Part shown: in pieces, positions 33,901-46,135 of the stretch
Numbering within the stretch: the first letter of the stretch is position 1
How the letters are laid out: each line of letters opens with the position of its first letter
Position numbers and translations under genes: made by a program
The notes under the pieces: model-generated
The model's database searches: none
What the model was told of the DNA's origin: nothing
Seen by the model: only the letters and a program-made list of their open reading frames with translations
Source: Phialophora verrucosa
Taxonomy: Eukaryota > Ascomycota > Eurotiomycetes > Chaetothyriales > Herpotrichiellaceae
Reading direction: 5' to 3'
NCBI GenBank assembly: GCA_002099365.1
Contig: MSED01000012.1
Coordinates: 248,001-312,000, forward strand
DNA length: 64,000 nucleotides

Positions 33901-34999
33901 GGCTTTGACCGATGTCCAGCGAGATAACTCCAACGCGATCATGCTCGGGGCTGTCATTACGTTCCATATCTCCGAAGTCGACCGGCAGGCCCAAGACCCT
34001 CCTGGCTTTGATGGACAAACTTGACGCTGGCCGGACGTGCTCCTCTGGCAACGCATCGGGTGAAACACGGCCATCTTCATTGTACTGTGCGTTCAGCATG
34101 TCCTCTTCCAACTCGTCAAAGGCGAGCTCGTCGGCAAGGTTGACGGAGACACCATTGTGAAAACTCAACACTGAAACCCGCCCACCGTGCGTGTCACTGT
34201 TGACAGATGTAGCACTATGCCGCCTTCCTCTCCGAGTCATGATCGAGCCTTTGCTTGGGCTCTCCATCAAGCTATTGCGGCTATGTGCACGCTCGGTCGG
34301 AGACACGGGCGCCGCTGCGTGGTGATGTGCATTGGCGAGCTCACTGAGCACTACTTTCAGACGACCCTCGGCGATGTGTACCCTCGTCTCCAGTCCACGC
34401 TTTTCGGCCAGCCATGTCTCCCTGTCTCGGTCCCATAGAGACTGGGTTCTCTCGGCCGTCTCTTCTTGACCTTTGGTCTTCTTCTGGTTCTGTTCGAGAC
34501 GCTTTCGCAGATCTGATACATCGCTCAAAGCCTCATCGCGTTCCTTCGCCAGCTCGTTGAGGGCAGAGAGAGTGCCGCCTTCAAGAAGTTGCATTTGTCG
34601 TTTGGTCGACCTGGTCTCCTTGTTCGCTTGCAAGAGGTTGCTGTTGAGGACTTCATTTTGATTCTGAGCAGCGTGAAGACTGATTTCCAATTTCTCGATG
34701 TCGTTGGTCCTGCTCTCCAGATCCCGTCGCAGTGACAAAATCTCGGAGACTAACGACGCATGTAGCGTAGGTGTAAATCTTCTTGGATCGAGAGGAGATA
34801 TGTTCTCGTCCAGAGCAGGGTTGGAGTGAAGTGAGTCGTTGCTTCGTCTCTTGTTGGCTCGCTCATCAGGCATTGGCGGAGGCGTCGATGAGGGCGACAT
34901 GTCTTCGTACCGACGGGAACGGAAGGATTGCGAACTGGACGGCGTTCGATATGGGGTACCAGTCGGTGATGGCAGCGAATAGCTGATCTCGGTATCCAT
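30972..34999 (-). CDS. apsA: ApsA/Num1-like cortical nuclear-positioning protein with C-terminal PH domain
   Basis: Cortical anchor for dynein-dependent nuclear migration and positioning (ApsA in Aspergillus, Num1 in yeast). Two exons: 34999-31981 and 31930-30972, with a 50-nt intron from GTAAGG to CACATAG; 1,325 aa. Residues about 80-215 form a coiled coil (SLVSEILSLRRDLESRTNDI, NELAKERDEALSDVSDLRKR). The middle ~700 residues are low-complexity Ser/Pro-rich, with repeated acidic SxxTQT/SAVQT-like short motifs (SACQTVEALPSPPLTPDK, SSVQTEEIRVDIRAI). The PH domain (about 925-1060) begins TMVGEWMFKYVRRRKSFG. The intron interrupts it, and splicing restores RKLTIKSVLDVKDDNP and ILTPQRALKFTATSQERHYV. 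A Ser/Pro-rich tail follows. Shorter than A. nidulans ApsA as I recall it. Confidence 0.92.
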
Positions 35000-37952
35000 T
35001 ACTCCGTATATCTAGACGGGAGCTGTGCCGTCGGCGGCTCAAGTGAACAGGAGACGCTCACAGAGCATGCTCTTCCCGAACAGAGTTGTCTGGTCGATTT
35101 GTGTGACCGGATAGTGGCTCAACCCAATACCCAATGATCATGGCAGTACATGACGTTGGAGATGAATTGACTGCGACAGGATCCAGTCCGAAGTCGTCAG
35201 GATGGCACAACAGGTCTGGGAATGGTTTCGACAGACAGCGTTCAGGTCGTGAGGCGGTCAAACGCAAGAGGATACGAGAGAAGAAAGCGTCATGCGCAGG
35301 CGCGTCAAGGAAGCGGGTGTCAACGATAGGATTGTCAGATAGACAGGAGATGCTGGTTGATCTGAAGGAGTCTAGTCTCTAAGTGGTTCGCGATTGACGA
35401 TGATGCTGGTCGAGGCGAGAGACAAGATGGTCGACGAGGTCAGGCCTGATCCTCTGCTCTGGGATGAGTGCCCGTGCTGTGCGACTCGATGCAGGCTCAC
35501 CTCTTGTCTGTACGAAGGATTGGGCCGTGTCGCGTCCGCAGAGGCGGAGCCATGGGTCGATCAGCCAGCATAGGCGCAAAATTGAGGAAACGAACGATTG
35601 GACAGCAGCAGGGAAAATCATTGCTCAGGGGCATCGCAGTGGGAAAAACGGGTGTCGGACGACCAGGGCCTGCAGAAGTGGATTGGGCGACGTGAAGAGG
35701 AGGCTTTCGCTGGAGAAAATACTTTCGGGATGAGGACGCCCCAGGGCGCGGGGCTGCCACCGCCCAAGGACAAGCCCAGGGTCTACTGTTGGACGAGCAT
35801 CCGCGGGCAGTCTTAGCCTGGGGGCAGCACTGGCGGACTACTCGTACGGTACCGGATTCCTGGTTCTTCAACAACAGGGCTTCAGCGTGCCACAACCCCA
35901 ACATGCGGCTGATAGGGGGGTGTACGGGTAGTCATTGTTTCGCGCTCGTTACTCACGTCGCTCACTCACAGACTGTCTATAAAGTAGAAGGGTCCCAGTC
36001 GATAGCTTTGGATGTTGAGATCGTGCTCCAAGTCACCGAAGGCCACTGCAGGTCCGATTGAGCTAGCAGGACTAGCCGCGTGAAAGCCAGTTTTAGGCTA
36101 CCGGCCCGGTCTGGAGTCAAGTTCCTGGTGGCCTGTCTAGCCTTGACTTGGCAACCCAGGGCTTGTTTCAGACTCCCCACCACCGGAACATTTTGGGACG
36201 CCAGCCTTTCCGTCTTGGTGATTAATGAGGCAGCTGGCTTCGAGCTTGCCATTTGCGAGTGTGTCAAATTTACCAATCTCCTGGGAAGAGCTTTTCGTCT
36301 CCGTAGCCCACTCGATGGCCACGACGTTGAGCTGAATGACTGTGCACCGACGGCGATGATAAAGCAGAATTTATGGGGTGCTCGAGAGCCGGAGTGGTCC
36401 ACAGCCCTTGTGTGACCTCGAGGGACTTGTGCCGCTATCACAACTGGGCTCATGCAATGTCCCTGTAGCCGAATCAATTCGCCTCTGCTCATCGGCATGA
36501 GGCATGAACGGTTCCCACCTGTAACTTCGAGCCCTGGTCGGCACACCGGTTTGGGCACCTAGGCCCTTGGGCTGAAAGTGTAAAGGGTCTGTGCGATGCC
36601 TGCTCCCTCACTTCGCTTGCCAGCCGTTATCATCCTGCTCCCCGTTAGGGATGACCTCAAATAATGTCGAGTCAACCTGGGACCGATTCGGAGTTGTGTC
36701 CGTGAAGCATCGTAGGAGTTGTCCAGTTCGCACCTCGCAATACGTAGTGGCCGCCGCTGGATGGCCCAAGTGCCCGATATCTGAGTTCCCTGGACGGGGA
36801 ATGCCTGCGTCGATCAACTCATTGTTCGTATAGCACCCTGAGGAACCATCTTGGCAGGTTGAAGTTGAAGCAACGATGTCGATGTTCCACTCGTGCGCCG
36901 CTTGTCCCATGTCGCAAGAATTCTACTATTCAGAGCGGATGAGGGGGGTGAGAAGGTTTGGTCACATTTCCGTGTCACCACAGTGGCTCCGTGTCAACAA
37001 TCATGGAGGTGTCTTCTGCAAGTCCGGCCTGGTTCATCACATCGGACGATGTCGACTGACGGTTCGCGAGCACACCTTCACTCTCACTGTTCACATGCCA
37101 TTCAAGCTGAAACGTGCCACATTTTTCGAACCCCTCCTTGTGGCTTCTTGTGGCGTGCAACCAGGGCTCGTGTTTGACTGCTTCTCATGGTCCCTGAACG
37201 CAATCTGACAACAAGACTGGCCACGGCGTCGCTAGCCTTGGCTCAATCAAGATAAATCACCAGTACTGCCCTCGTGTCGATCAATCTGGACCCTAGGCAT
37301 GGGCGAAGCTGGCACGAGTTTGCTTGTCCTGTGGAAAACGACGGGGACACCCGCAAGAACTCTTGCGGGGCGTTGATCATCTGTTACCTCCAGACGCCCT
37401 CGTCGTGTGCCTGCCATGCAGCAGTACCTCGTACCACGTGCATATTTCGTACGCGGCAGCGATATGGATGATCTCACGACATGGCCGGTAGAAGTCGGGT
37501 GTCTACCCGTAAGTCAACGGCAAAGAGCACGAGATCTGGCATAAGCATGTCAAGAATAGTACTATCACCAACAATGTCCAGAGAGCGCATCTCTCGTCCC
37601 TGCCGAGGTCGAGGATTGTCGTCTGCAAGCTCAACTGCAACCCCAGCTTCACCTCCACAGGTTTGAGCGAAGTTCGTGCTGCGCCCACGCACGCATGAAT
37701 GATTGTCAAAGGCGCCATCCTCGGCCTCCTTCCCGATCATCCACTCCACGTGGAGGAAGCTTTGACTGTTGCAAAAAAACAGCAACCTCTCGAGATATCT
37801 TCATAACACACGCATTCCAGATTAGCTAAGTCTATCCATTTCCTGCACAGAACGGAGTGCTCCTCTCCTCCATTAGCCATCCGAGCAGGTTGATCATTCA
37901 AGACTCCGTAGGGCCCTCCTAGCCACTGTACATAGTAACTACTTCGCTCACA
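35000..37952. other. Large divergent intergenic region upstream of apsA and the HAD gene
   Basis: 2.95 kb between divergent starts. Frames at 35497-36558 are mirrored on both strands and look like chance. On the minus strand, 36608-36900 reads as a Cys-containing, protein-like stretch (CQDGSSGCYTNNELIDAGIP, CEVRTGQLLRCF) preceded by an AG acceptor. A second stretch lies at 36975-37130. These could be exons or relics of an unrecognised gene, but I cannot build a start or connect them. No gene is called. Confidence 0.4.
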
Positions 37953-38762
37953 ATGTCCACCACCACTCCCCCAAAAGCCCTCCTAACGGATGTCTTTGGC
38001 ACGGTCGTCGACTGGCGCAAGACCGTCACCGACTACCTCAGCCGGCGCGCCACTGAGGCCCTCAACGCTCCCACGTCGTCGATACCTAGCACCGTCCGCA
38101 CCGCCGCGGCGGGGATATCGTGGCCGGACGTTGCCCAGCTCTGGCGCATCTCCTACTACAACTTCACGCGCACATACGACCCGGCCGAGGCGCAGAGGGA
38201 CCCGTCCAAGTTCAAGACCGTGGACCAACACCACGTCGAAGCCCTGCACAAGATCCTGGTCGACCACGCGCTCGAGGGCTTGTGGACAGACACGGAGATC
38301 GAGAAGATCGCTCTCATCTGGCACTTTCTCGACCCGTGGCCGGACTCCGCGGCAGGACTGGCCAAGCTGAATGCCCGCTTTGAAACCGCAACCCTGAGTA
38401 ACGGCAATACCGCCCTGCTTCAGGACCTTGCCTCCCACGGCAACTTGCCCTACAAGCATATCATTAGCGCCGAGGACTTCGGGGCCTACAAGCCGCACCC
38501 GTCAGTGTATCTCGGCGCGGCGAAGAAGCTGGGCTGCAAGCCCGAAGAATGTGCTCTTGTGGCGGCGCATTTGAGCGATCTGAAGGCCGCGAGGGGATGT
38601 GGGTATCAGACTATATATATTGAACGCGAGCGGGAGGAGGGGTGGAGTGAAGAAGAGACGACAAAGGCGAAAGCGGAGGGTTGGGTGGACATGTGGGTTG
38701 GTCTCAATGAAGGCGTTGATGGTGGTGGATTTCTGGAAGTTGCGAGACGGTTTGGCATATAA
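37953..38762 (+). CDS. Type II haloacid dehalogenase-like hydrolase (HAD superfamily)
   Basis: Single exon, 269 aa. HAD type II hydrolases replace the halogen of (S)-2-haloacids through an aspartyl-ester intermediate, though many fungal members have unknown substrates. Motif I is LLTDVFGTVVDWR with the nucleophile Asp13. The helical cap is interrupted by a long insert (about residues 25-110). Motif II is TATLSNGNTALLQDLA. Motif III Lys is in GAYKPHPSVYLGAAKKLG. The acidic motif is VAAHLSDLKAARGCGYQTIY. All catalytic residues are present and the length is typical. No signal peptide, so probably cytosolic. It converges on the ECM4-like gene. Confidence 0.93.
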   Translation: MSTTTPPKALLTDVFGTVVDWRKTVTDYLSRRATEALNAPTSSIPSTVRTAAAGISWPDVAQLWRISYYNFTRTYDPAEAQRDPSKFKTVDQHHVEALHKILVDHALEGLWTDTEIEKIALIWHFLDPWPDSAAGLAKLNARFETATLSNGNTALLQDLASHGNLPYKHIISAEDFGAYKPHPSVYLGAAKKLGCKPEECALVAAHLSDLKAARGCGYQTIYIEREREEGWSEEETTKAKAEGWVDMWVGLNEGVDGGGFLEVARRFGI

Positions 38763-39241
38763 GACAGAGTACGAGGATGTAGCTGGCCAAGTATGGTATT
38801 AGGTATCCTACGGCCCTGTCTGAACTTGCCGGACCGTACATGCCACAGTAGCTGGTACTTATCAACGAGAGTTGCACTTGCTCACTTGCTCACCCCCTCG
38901 GTGCATATGCATATATCCCTAGGTAAATCTACATGTGTAGCTGGAAGAGTATCATCATTATGGCATGGCTATCTTTACGGCTTTTGATCTCGTTTGTACA
39001 AATTCTCAATCAACTGGGCCTGACTGTCATTTTGCTCTCGATCTCACATCAAATTCCACGCCAACATCACAACGCTCCATGCACAACAACCGGACATCGG
39101 ATTCTGGATTTCTTTTTTCACATCCCCACCTTGCCATCCTGCCTCCTCTCGACGACATTGCTCCTCGTTTGCCCGTTGCTTTTTGAACTTCGGCCCCTCC
39201 TTCCACGACCGAGCCTACGCTCTTCTCGTCATTTCAGTCGC
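38763..39241. other. Convergent 3' region between the HAD and glutathione transferase genes
   Basis: 479 bp between two stop codons, presumably both 3' UTRs. Frames here continue as antisense of the transferase gene. Nothing else is seen. Confidence 0.6.
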
Positions 39242-40769
39242 TCACAAAGCCAGGTGGATAGGCGGCGCCCCGGCCTTCTTCTCCGCCTTCTTTGCCGCCT
39301 TGTACCACTTCGCATTCGCATCACTATAGGTAGTCCGCCTCTTGATCATCCTCCTGGGCACGAACTCGCCATTCTCATCAAAGGCGTCTGTGTCGTCAAT
39401 GTCATCGCCGCCGTTCCTCGTGCTGGCGGGACTTCCCACACTGGTCGTCGCGGCTGCAGTCGTGGGCGTTGTGACATCGTCGTCAGGGTTCAGGGGAGAA
39501 TCGACGTCCGCACCGAACAGCGCCCCCATACCTGCTTTGTCGCCCTGCGCGGAGAACGGATTCCCCACGCTGCTGTTCAACCCCGCAGGCAGGTCTGCGA
39601 TGGTCAGCCCGTTCAGCTTGCGGGCACTCCCGTTGATAAGTTCCTTCTCTTCTTCGTCGGTCAAGGGCTCAATGTCCGGGATGGGCCCACGCGGGAGGAT
39701 CACAGGCCAGCCGAGATCGGTGCCGCCATGGAGCTGGCGGCCCTTAGCCCGGAGGTAGCCGTATTTGTACACCTCGAAGAAGGTGGTTTTCTTGAAGACG
39801 CCACCGTTGGTGCGGTCCGACGTGTCCCAGTATAGGTTGCGCAGCCATTTCGACAGGCGGGGGTAGTCGTGCCGGATCATCTTGAGGTTGCAGTTGAAGA
39901 TGTTGTAGTATGCGACGTCGAAGCGCGCGAGTGTGGTGTACAGTCTGATGTCGGCCTCAGTGATGTATTCACCAAAGAGGTACGGCTGGTGAGCAGGGGC
40001 TTTGAGGTGTTCCTCCAGCCGATCGAGGGACTTGAAGAGTGGGTAGACGTTCGCGTCGTATGCCTCTTGCGAGGCTGCGAAACCGGTCTTGTAGACCCCG
40101 TTGTTGACAGTGTCATAGACCCACTCGTTCATAGCGTCAATTTCTTTGCGCAGGTGTGGCGGATAGAACCCTCCACCGGGCTTGTTGACTTCTCGCTGGT
40201 CGGGTTCCAGGAAGTCATCGAACTGGTCATACAGCATGCGGATGATCTCTGAGGACTCGTTGTTCACAATTGTCTCCGTCTTCTTGTCCCATAGCACTGG
40301 CACGGTGTAGCGGCCGGTGTAGGTCGGGTCGGCTTTGAGGTACAGTTGCTTCAAGCCGGTGAAGCCGTACAGAGGGTCGGCGCCCATGCTGCCGTTGCGG
40401 CCGGTGAAGGTCCAACCATTCTCGGTAAGGTCGAAGTCGGTGGTGATCAGTTGGATGACGGGCTCTAGGGATTTGAGGCCACGGACAATGATGGTTCGAT
40501 GGGCCTGGTAGTTGTCAGTCTCCCTCTTCGACGAGATTGTGGGGAAGCCAGCTTACCCAGGGACAACCATAGTTTCCATAGAGTGCATAGCGATCTTTGT
40601 CAGGCGTGAACTTCGAGCCTGGTTCCTTTGAGATCCAGTTGCGAAACTGGCTGTCTTTCCGTCGAAAGTGGCCATCGGTATCGGCGTGTTGGTGTGTTGG
40701 TCTCTGATGCGTCAAGGTCAATTTGTGCTACAGGAAATAGAGAGGTCCAAAGCTTACCGAGTCGCCCAT
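39242..40769 (-). CDS. ECM4: ECM4/Xi-class glutathione transferase (glutathionyl-hydroquinone reductase) with C-terminal extension
   Basis: Family enzymes reduce glutathionyl-hydroquinones through an active-site Cys. Three exons: 40769-40758 (12 nt, MGDS), 40703-40557 and 40504-39242; introns of 54 and 52 nt; 473 aa. The active site NYGCPWAHR is split by the second intron right after CPW, and splicing restores it. The GSH domain shows YTVPVLWDKKTETIVNNESS. The helical domain includes GFAASQEAYDANVYPLF, LFGEYITEADIRLYTTLARF and NLYWDTSDRT. The core ends near ILPRGPIPDIEPLTDEEEKE. About 130 further residues, low-complexity with a basic end (RRMIKRRTTYSDANAKWYKA), are unusual for the family. The tiny first exon is inferred from donor/acceptor fit and is the least certain part. 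Confidence 0.9.
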
Positions 40770-43700
40770 TGCGTCCGTGGAAGCTTGATGCTGTAGTCTT
40801 TTACGATGAAGATCAGAAGTGTCAGTGCCGGGGGAATAGCGAAAGCTGTGCGGGCCTCCGTGAGTTATAGAGGGGCCTCTTCTGGTCAATTCACTGGAAG
40901 TAATTGTCCTGTAGCAGCTGGGACACGAAATTCAAAACAAGACTCGAACAATATATGCAGTCGAGAAAGCCTTGCACAACTAGTACGGCAGCGACAGCAA
41001 CAGCCACAGAAGAGAGAGGAGAGGATTTGAAACTCAACTTGCGTCTTCCGCAGGTCAATTGTTCAGCTGAACACTCGATGTCTCAGCTCTCACAGGCTTC
41101 CGTTATGGTGCTTACCCAACTGACTTTCAGGCTCTCCGCGTCCAGTTCCGCCCCGCAACCGCAGGTTCGGCATGCACGTGAAGGAGGCTGGAAAGAAGCT
41201 TCGGAGTCCGGATTTCTCGTTCGAGTCTTCTGGGCGGCGAGCTTCTGGCCATCTTACAAGACGTTGGGGGCTGAGAGCTCGCCTCTGCTGGGTCTGGCTC
41301 ATGGTTGGTCGAGGCGGTGAGATCAGGACGCCAAAGACGTCATTGCAGCACGGCTCTCACTGGAGAATCATCCTTCGCAGATGCTGTCGTTTCGCCTTCC
41401 AAGATGCTGTTCCTCGTCAAGTGCGGTACGGCAAAGACTGGAAGAAGTCGATGAATAATGGGAAGGACGGCAATCAAATGTGGCAGACCAAGAATGCAAT
41501 CCCCTTCATTCCATGATCTCATGCCTCGTCCTTCCGAAGCTTCGGGACTGCGGAGAAACGTTTCTAGCCAAAATATCGTGCGTCAAACAGATCACTCAAC
41601 CAGACTTTGACGTTCTGGAGATGAATAATAAAAGCGGAATTTCCGCTCCAGTGTCACAGCGAAACTCAGAAAGTGTGTGAGTGGCGCGCGGTTTGGGCTG
41701 ATGCTTGTCTATCAGCAGATCTCACCATCCTTTTCAGATCATAACATGAAGATGGTATCAATGATCTTTCGCGACTCGCAAAAGCAGTACTCTTGTCAAC
41801 CCTCTAATGCCGTAACCCCTTAGCTCGAGTTGTTGCTTCGAAACATCAAGCACAGCACGTCTTTCGATGCAACTTGGTCAAATACTTATACCAAGCGGAT
41901 TGCCCTTGAATATGAATCAGGTGAAACAGATATAGTTGTCACTCTGACGTCAAACACGAGCACACCATTTGCTCCAGGAAAACCGAGCCAGCTGAAGAGA
42001 CTCATGGGGCAAGGAAAGCCCACACCCAGCCTTGCAGATCCGCAGGTCACATCAATGTCGACCTGAAACCCCTGCCATGGAATCATTTGGCGCGAGTACG
42101 AGATATCATACCAGCATCAGCCGGTCGCTGTGTCCGCGGTCTTCCAGCTCTGCCATTTCCTTACTCCATCTACAAGGTACTCTCCACTGCGACATGTTGA
42201 ACCACTGGGTTGTGGGAGGCTCGCACACGATTTATGCGAGTTCCGGCTAATTGATGGCGGTGAAGCGTGTCCGCAAGCGGCCAGCACACACTGCGTTCAT
42301 CGCACTGTAACTTGCTTGATCTTCTCATTTGAGTTGCCCGATATAAACGGATGCGTGATAGAGCCTTGAGATTCCAGCTGCCAAATGCTAGCCGTTGGAA
42401 GGATAGGACAGGCCCGTCGAGTCCTTCACTGCATAAAGTCCGCAACATAATGCGAAACGAGGATATTGGACGAAATGGGAAGGTGTAGAGTCGCTGTGCA
42501 TGAATGACATTCCCACTATACTCTGTGGAGATATGCTATCGGGAAAGCTTCCATTACTACCTTTTCGAAATGCTTGCAACACTATCGGCGCTGCTCACCC
42601 GAGACCTCTGATCCCACGTCAAACATGATCCACATCTGTCGAGGTGCAGAATGGACATATCAACGTCTCCTGCGTCAACATAGAGCACAGTACTGGGTAC
42701 ATCCGGTATTGTTTCTGCCCACCTGTCCGATATGGATTTGTCAAAGAAACCTCGTTATCGAGCATCGCCCCCATCCGATAGAGCGGCTATCTGTTATCCG
42801 ATAAGGAAACCGACGGCCCGTTAAGGAGATCGCGAGCTTAATTCAGCATCTTGTCCTGGTGCTGTGTCGGCGAACTCCAAGTCACAATTGGGACCGCTGA
42901 GGGTTGATGATTGTTCCGGTCGGGGTTCCGACGTTGCTTCTCCGCGCCTGCAAGATGATGGAGGGCACTTCTGCAAAGACTTTGATCGATGAGAATGATG
43001 CTCGGGGGTGAGTAATAGTGCCAACCTTGCGTCTTGCTTGCAGGCTCGAGCGATGATTTGTTCGCAGGCAATATGTGAGCGATCCATCCTGCATTTCCAT
43101 TCGCTGCCTTTCTTCTCTCTTCGCTTCAGGGCGGTCTTGAGCCCCGGCTTTTCGTGTTGCTGGCCAGGCGCTCATCATGTGGCGCCTGCATCATGCAAGA
43201 CAACCTCTAAGCCGGAAACAGATTGCGCTTGGGTCCTCCGTATAGGGATGTGTTGTACTTGCCAAATCATACTCAAAGGCTTTGCGGCAGCCCTGAGTCG
43301 GCTCCCCACGACCACCCATCCTACGAGCCGGAGTGCTCAAAATGAAATAGTCAGTAAAGAGCGGTCATGAAACTCGAGACCGTACTCGTCAATCGCTCAA
43401 ACTAAGGCATGATCTGCAAAGCATGAAGCACTTGCCCGCAGTTTCAGATGCCGATTTTCGCGTGGCTTAACTGACATCGCTCGGCACAGCTCGGCATCTT
43501 TTGGATAAACCCCCTCGGGGCCGACTTGGACAAAGCCGACTCAGTCTTCACCGTTTTTCACGGGCATCCCCTTTCTTGAGGGGTTCTGCAGATAGACTCG
43601 TGGGACACGGTCGTTTGGAACCCAAAGTATCGGATACCTCCATGCTCCAGATAAAATGATGTAACACCAGCAAGGATCTGGGGCAAGTGGGAGGAGAGCG

Positions 43701-45359
43701 GTGGCTCGGTGGGGCATGTTACCACAAACCCAATCGTCACGGCGGCCTCTGAAAGGTCGAACAGTCGGGGCTCTACGGATGTCTCCCGGTGGGCAGGTAG
43801 AAGTGATGGTAGAGCAAATAATCTTCTGCTCGAAAGTAATTGCTACACTGGCAGAACAGAGAGAAATCAGTCCTTGGGCTGCCGAGTAGTTGTGGCTTGA
43901 AGTCTCTAGCTTTCTCCAACGGTTACCGCCCCTCCGAAACTAGTTTTTGCGTGTCTCCGGTGTCGGTACCTAGGGCGACCAGCCGCCAGCCGTAAAAGAG
44001 CAGAGAAACAGTGTAGTATGGAGTACCGGAGAGGCACGAGCGGTTCTCAGGGCCACACCCTCGCCGCAACACTGAGAAAGAGAGAATAATATGAGCAACA
44101 GTCAATCTCACTTCTCAACCTTATCAATCTTCCAATTCAGAGAATTGCTGGCCACTCGGTACAGAGTAGAGCAAACCGCTTCTGTCAGAAGAGAAGGCGC
44201 ATGCCTGGCGCGGGTGCAAGCGCCAACCCTGCACATGCAGGTTACCATGCAGGTGCAGATGTACCTAGGGTGTGTAGTCTTGGGTTGTTCTCCATTCGCA
44301 CCCGCCTGCTACTGTACAAGTGAAGTGATCAAACGAGACAAGGCGGCGCACGAATGCGTTACTGAAAATTGTCGAGTGTCCAAGTGCTTTTTCTCTTCAT
44401 TTGCTTTTTCTGACTGTGTGAGCAATCAGTTGTCTCGAGTGAAGCACACGCTCATCTCACCTGCTCCTCATATGCATCTTACTTTCCGAGAAGACTTTCT
44501 TACGGTCCCGTCCTCATTGGCTCGCCGTCATTGGTTCTCCTCCCATCTCATCCTGAGGTCGCCATCAAAGAAGTGATCTTCACCGTTTGGTGATATCTTC
44601 GAGGAGAGCGGCGCGGAAACCCGAGAAAATTGTCCTTCCCACAAAGTCGCTCAACGCCTTCATTATCCTCGTGCACAATTACCCCGAAAGATCGTCCCGT
44701 CAGAGCAACATTGGCGTCAATCAAGTCTTTGGCAGACTGGCAAGGTTCGCGTGCAATTCCCCTCAAATACCCCGAACTGCAGACTGATCTTCGACTTGAT
44801 CCTCCTCGGGCAGGCCTCCTCACCCAAGAAGCATTGTTCTCCCCTGCATCTCAACGCGTCGATTGATCGACTGCCGACCATCGAGCATCCTTCGTTGAAT
44901 CCGATCCCTGCTTAACGTCCGCGTGCCTTGCATTTCCGCCTGGGAAATATCGTTTGCCGATCCATTCCCTTGGTCGTGCCGCCGCAAAAGACCACTTCTT
45001 GCACTGCAATAGTGCCTGTGTCTGCTGCTACATCCTGGCCCCGAGGTCCATAAAATCAATAGGAGGAAATAAGATCCAAAACATAGTTCAACGGTCTCAT
45101 TAGCTGACCGCTTTGAGTTGCCTTGCTTCGACTGGCCCGCTGGGGATATTGGTTCTGTCGAGGTCTAGACGCGAGGCAGCACGCTTCGCAGTTTGGGGGT
45201 TTCAGTTGCACCGCCTTGTCATTGAACGCATCTGCGCCTGCCCGCACAAGCGGATGTATCAATCTTACTCTTCGGTCTCATTGACAGCTTTGTGAGACGA
45301 CCTTTAGGAGCACGAAGTTTCAGGTACCCGTCGCTGACATCGAGGACCGGGCACTCACC
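40770..45359. other. Gene-poor 4.6 kb divergent region upstream of the ECM4-like gene and rasB
   Basis: The region lies between divergent starts. Many 60-160 codon frames exist on both strands (for example 40904-41320 + and 44091-44576 +) but none resembles a known family or shows convincing splice joins. No transposon termini, tRNA or long repeat was seen. It must carry the rasB promoter near its right end. Confidence 0.5.
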
Positions 45360-46135
45360 ATGTCGGGCAAAATGACCTTATATAAGTTGGTGGTGCTTGG
45401 AGATGGCGGTGTCGGGAAGACAGCTTTGACAATTCAGGTACGTTGCGCCGCACCCCTTGCGTCGGCTGGCTGCTTATTGGCCTGCAGTTATGCTTGAATC
45501 ATTTTGTCGAGACCTACGATCCTACCATTGAAGACTCTTATCGGAAGCAAGTCATGATCGATCAACAGGCTTGCATGCTCGAAGTTCTTGACACTGCCGG
45601 GCAGGAAGAATATACTGCTCTCCGCGACCAGTGGATCCGAGATGGCGAAGGGTTTATCCTTGTCTACAGTATCACGTCCAGAAACTCTTTCACAAGAATT
45701 CAGAAATTCTATTCCCAGGTACAGCGGGTCAAGGAGTCGGGACATCCAAATTCTCCTACTGGCGCAAGTTACCTGCCCGCACAAATGACCGGCCAGCCCT
45801 TATATGCCGGTCCGGTGCCTATCATGTTGGTTGGCAACAAGAGCGACCAGCATCACGAACGTGAGGTCTCCGCCCAGGAAGGTCTAGCTCTTGCGAAAGA
45901 CCTTGGTTGCGAATTTGTCGAGGCCTCGGCCAAAAACTGTATCAACGTTGAAAAGGCATTTTACGATGTTGTACGGCAGCTGAGACGGCAACGGCAGTCA
46001 CCTATGAAGCCTGTCGACCGGAAAGGCACAAACTACGGCCCTCAGCCGGGTCCTCGAAACAACTATGACTCGGATCACCAACGAATCTACCGCGAACACA
46101 CCAAAAAGCGCAGCAGCAAATGTGTGATTTTATGA
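45360..46135 (+). CDS. rasB: RasB-type Ras GTPase
   Basis: Small GTPase of the filamentous-fungal RasB group, which affects polarity and hyphal morphology. Exons 45360-45437 and 45488-46135, with a 50-nt intron between codons; 241 aa. The start MSGKMTLYKLVVLGDGGVGK gives the P-loop. The effector loop is YDPTIEDSY, switch II is DTAGQEEYTALRDQW, the base-binding motif is NKSD, and VEASAKN follows. An insert of about 25 residues (SPTGASYLPAQMTGQPLYAG) precedes VPIMLVGNKSD; this extra segment marks the RasB group. The C-terminus is basic (REHTKKRSSK) and ends with the CaaX box CVIL, whose Leu favours geranylgeranylation. The ATG sits in a good context (CACCATGTC). Confidence 0.96.

Noticed and set aside
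35977..36558. 193-codon minus-strand frame upstream of apsA
   Set aside because: Composition is chance-like, a plus-strand frame of similar quality overlaps it, and no motif is recognised.
38966..39835. Plus-strand 300-codon frame over the transferase gene
   Set aside because: Mostly antisense to the ECM4-type gene, which has conserved motifs and in-frame splice joins.
41210..41240. GTTCGAGTC resembling a tRNA B box
   Set aside because: No A box at the right distance and no cloverleaf could be drawn; other GTTCGA-like sites were also unconvincing.
44091..44576. 161-codon plus-strand frame upstream of rasB
   Set aside because: No recognisable domain, uneven composition, no splice or start support.
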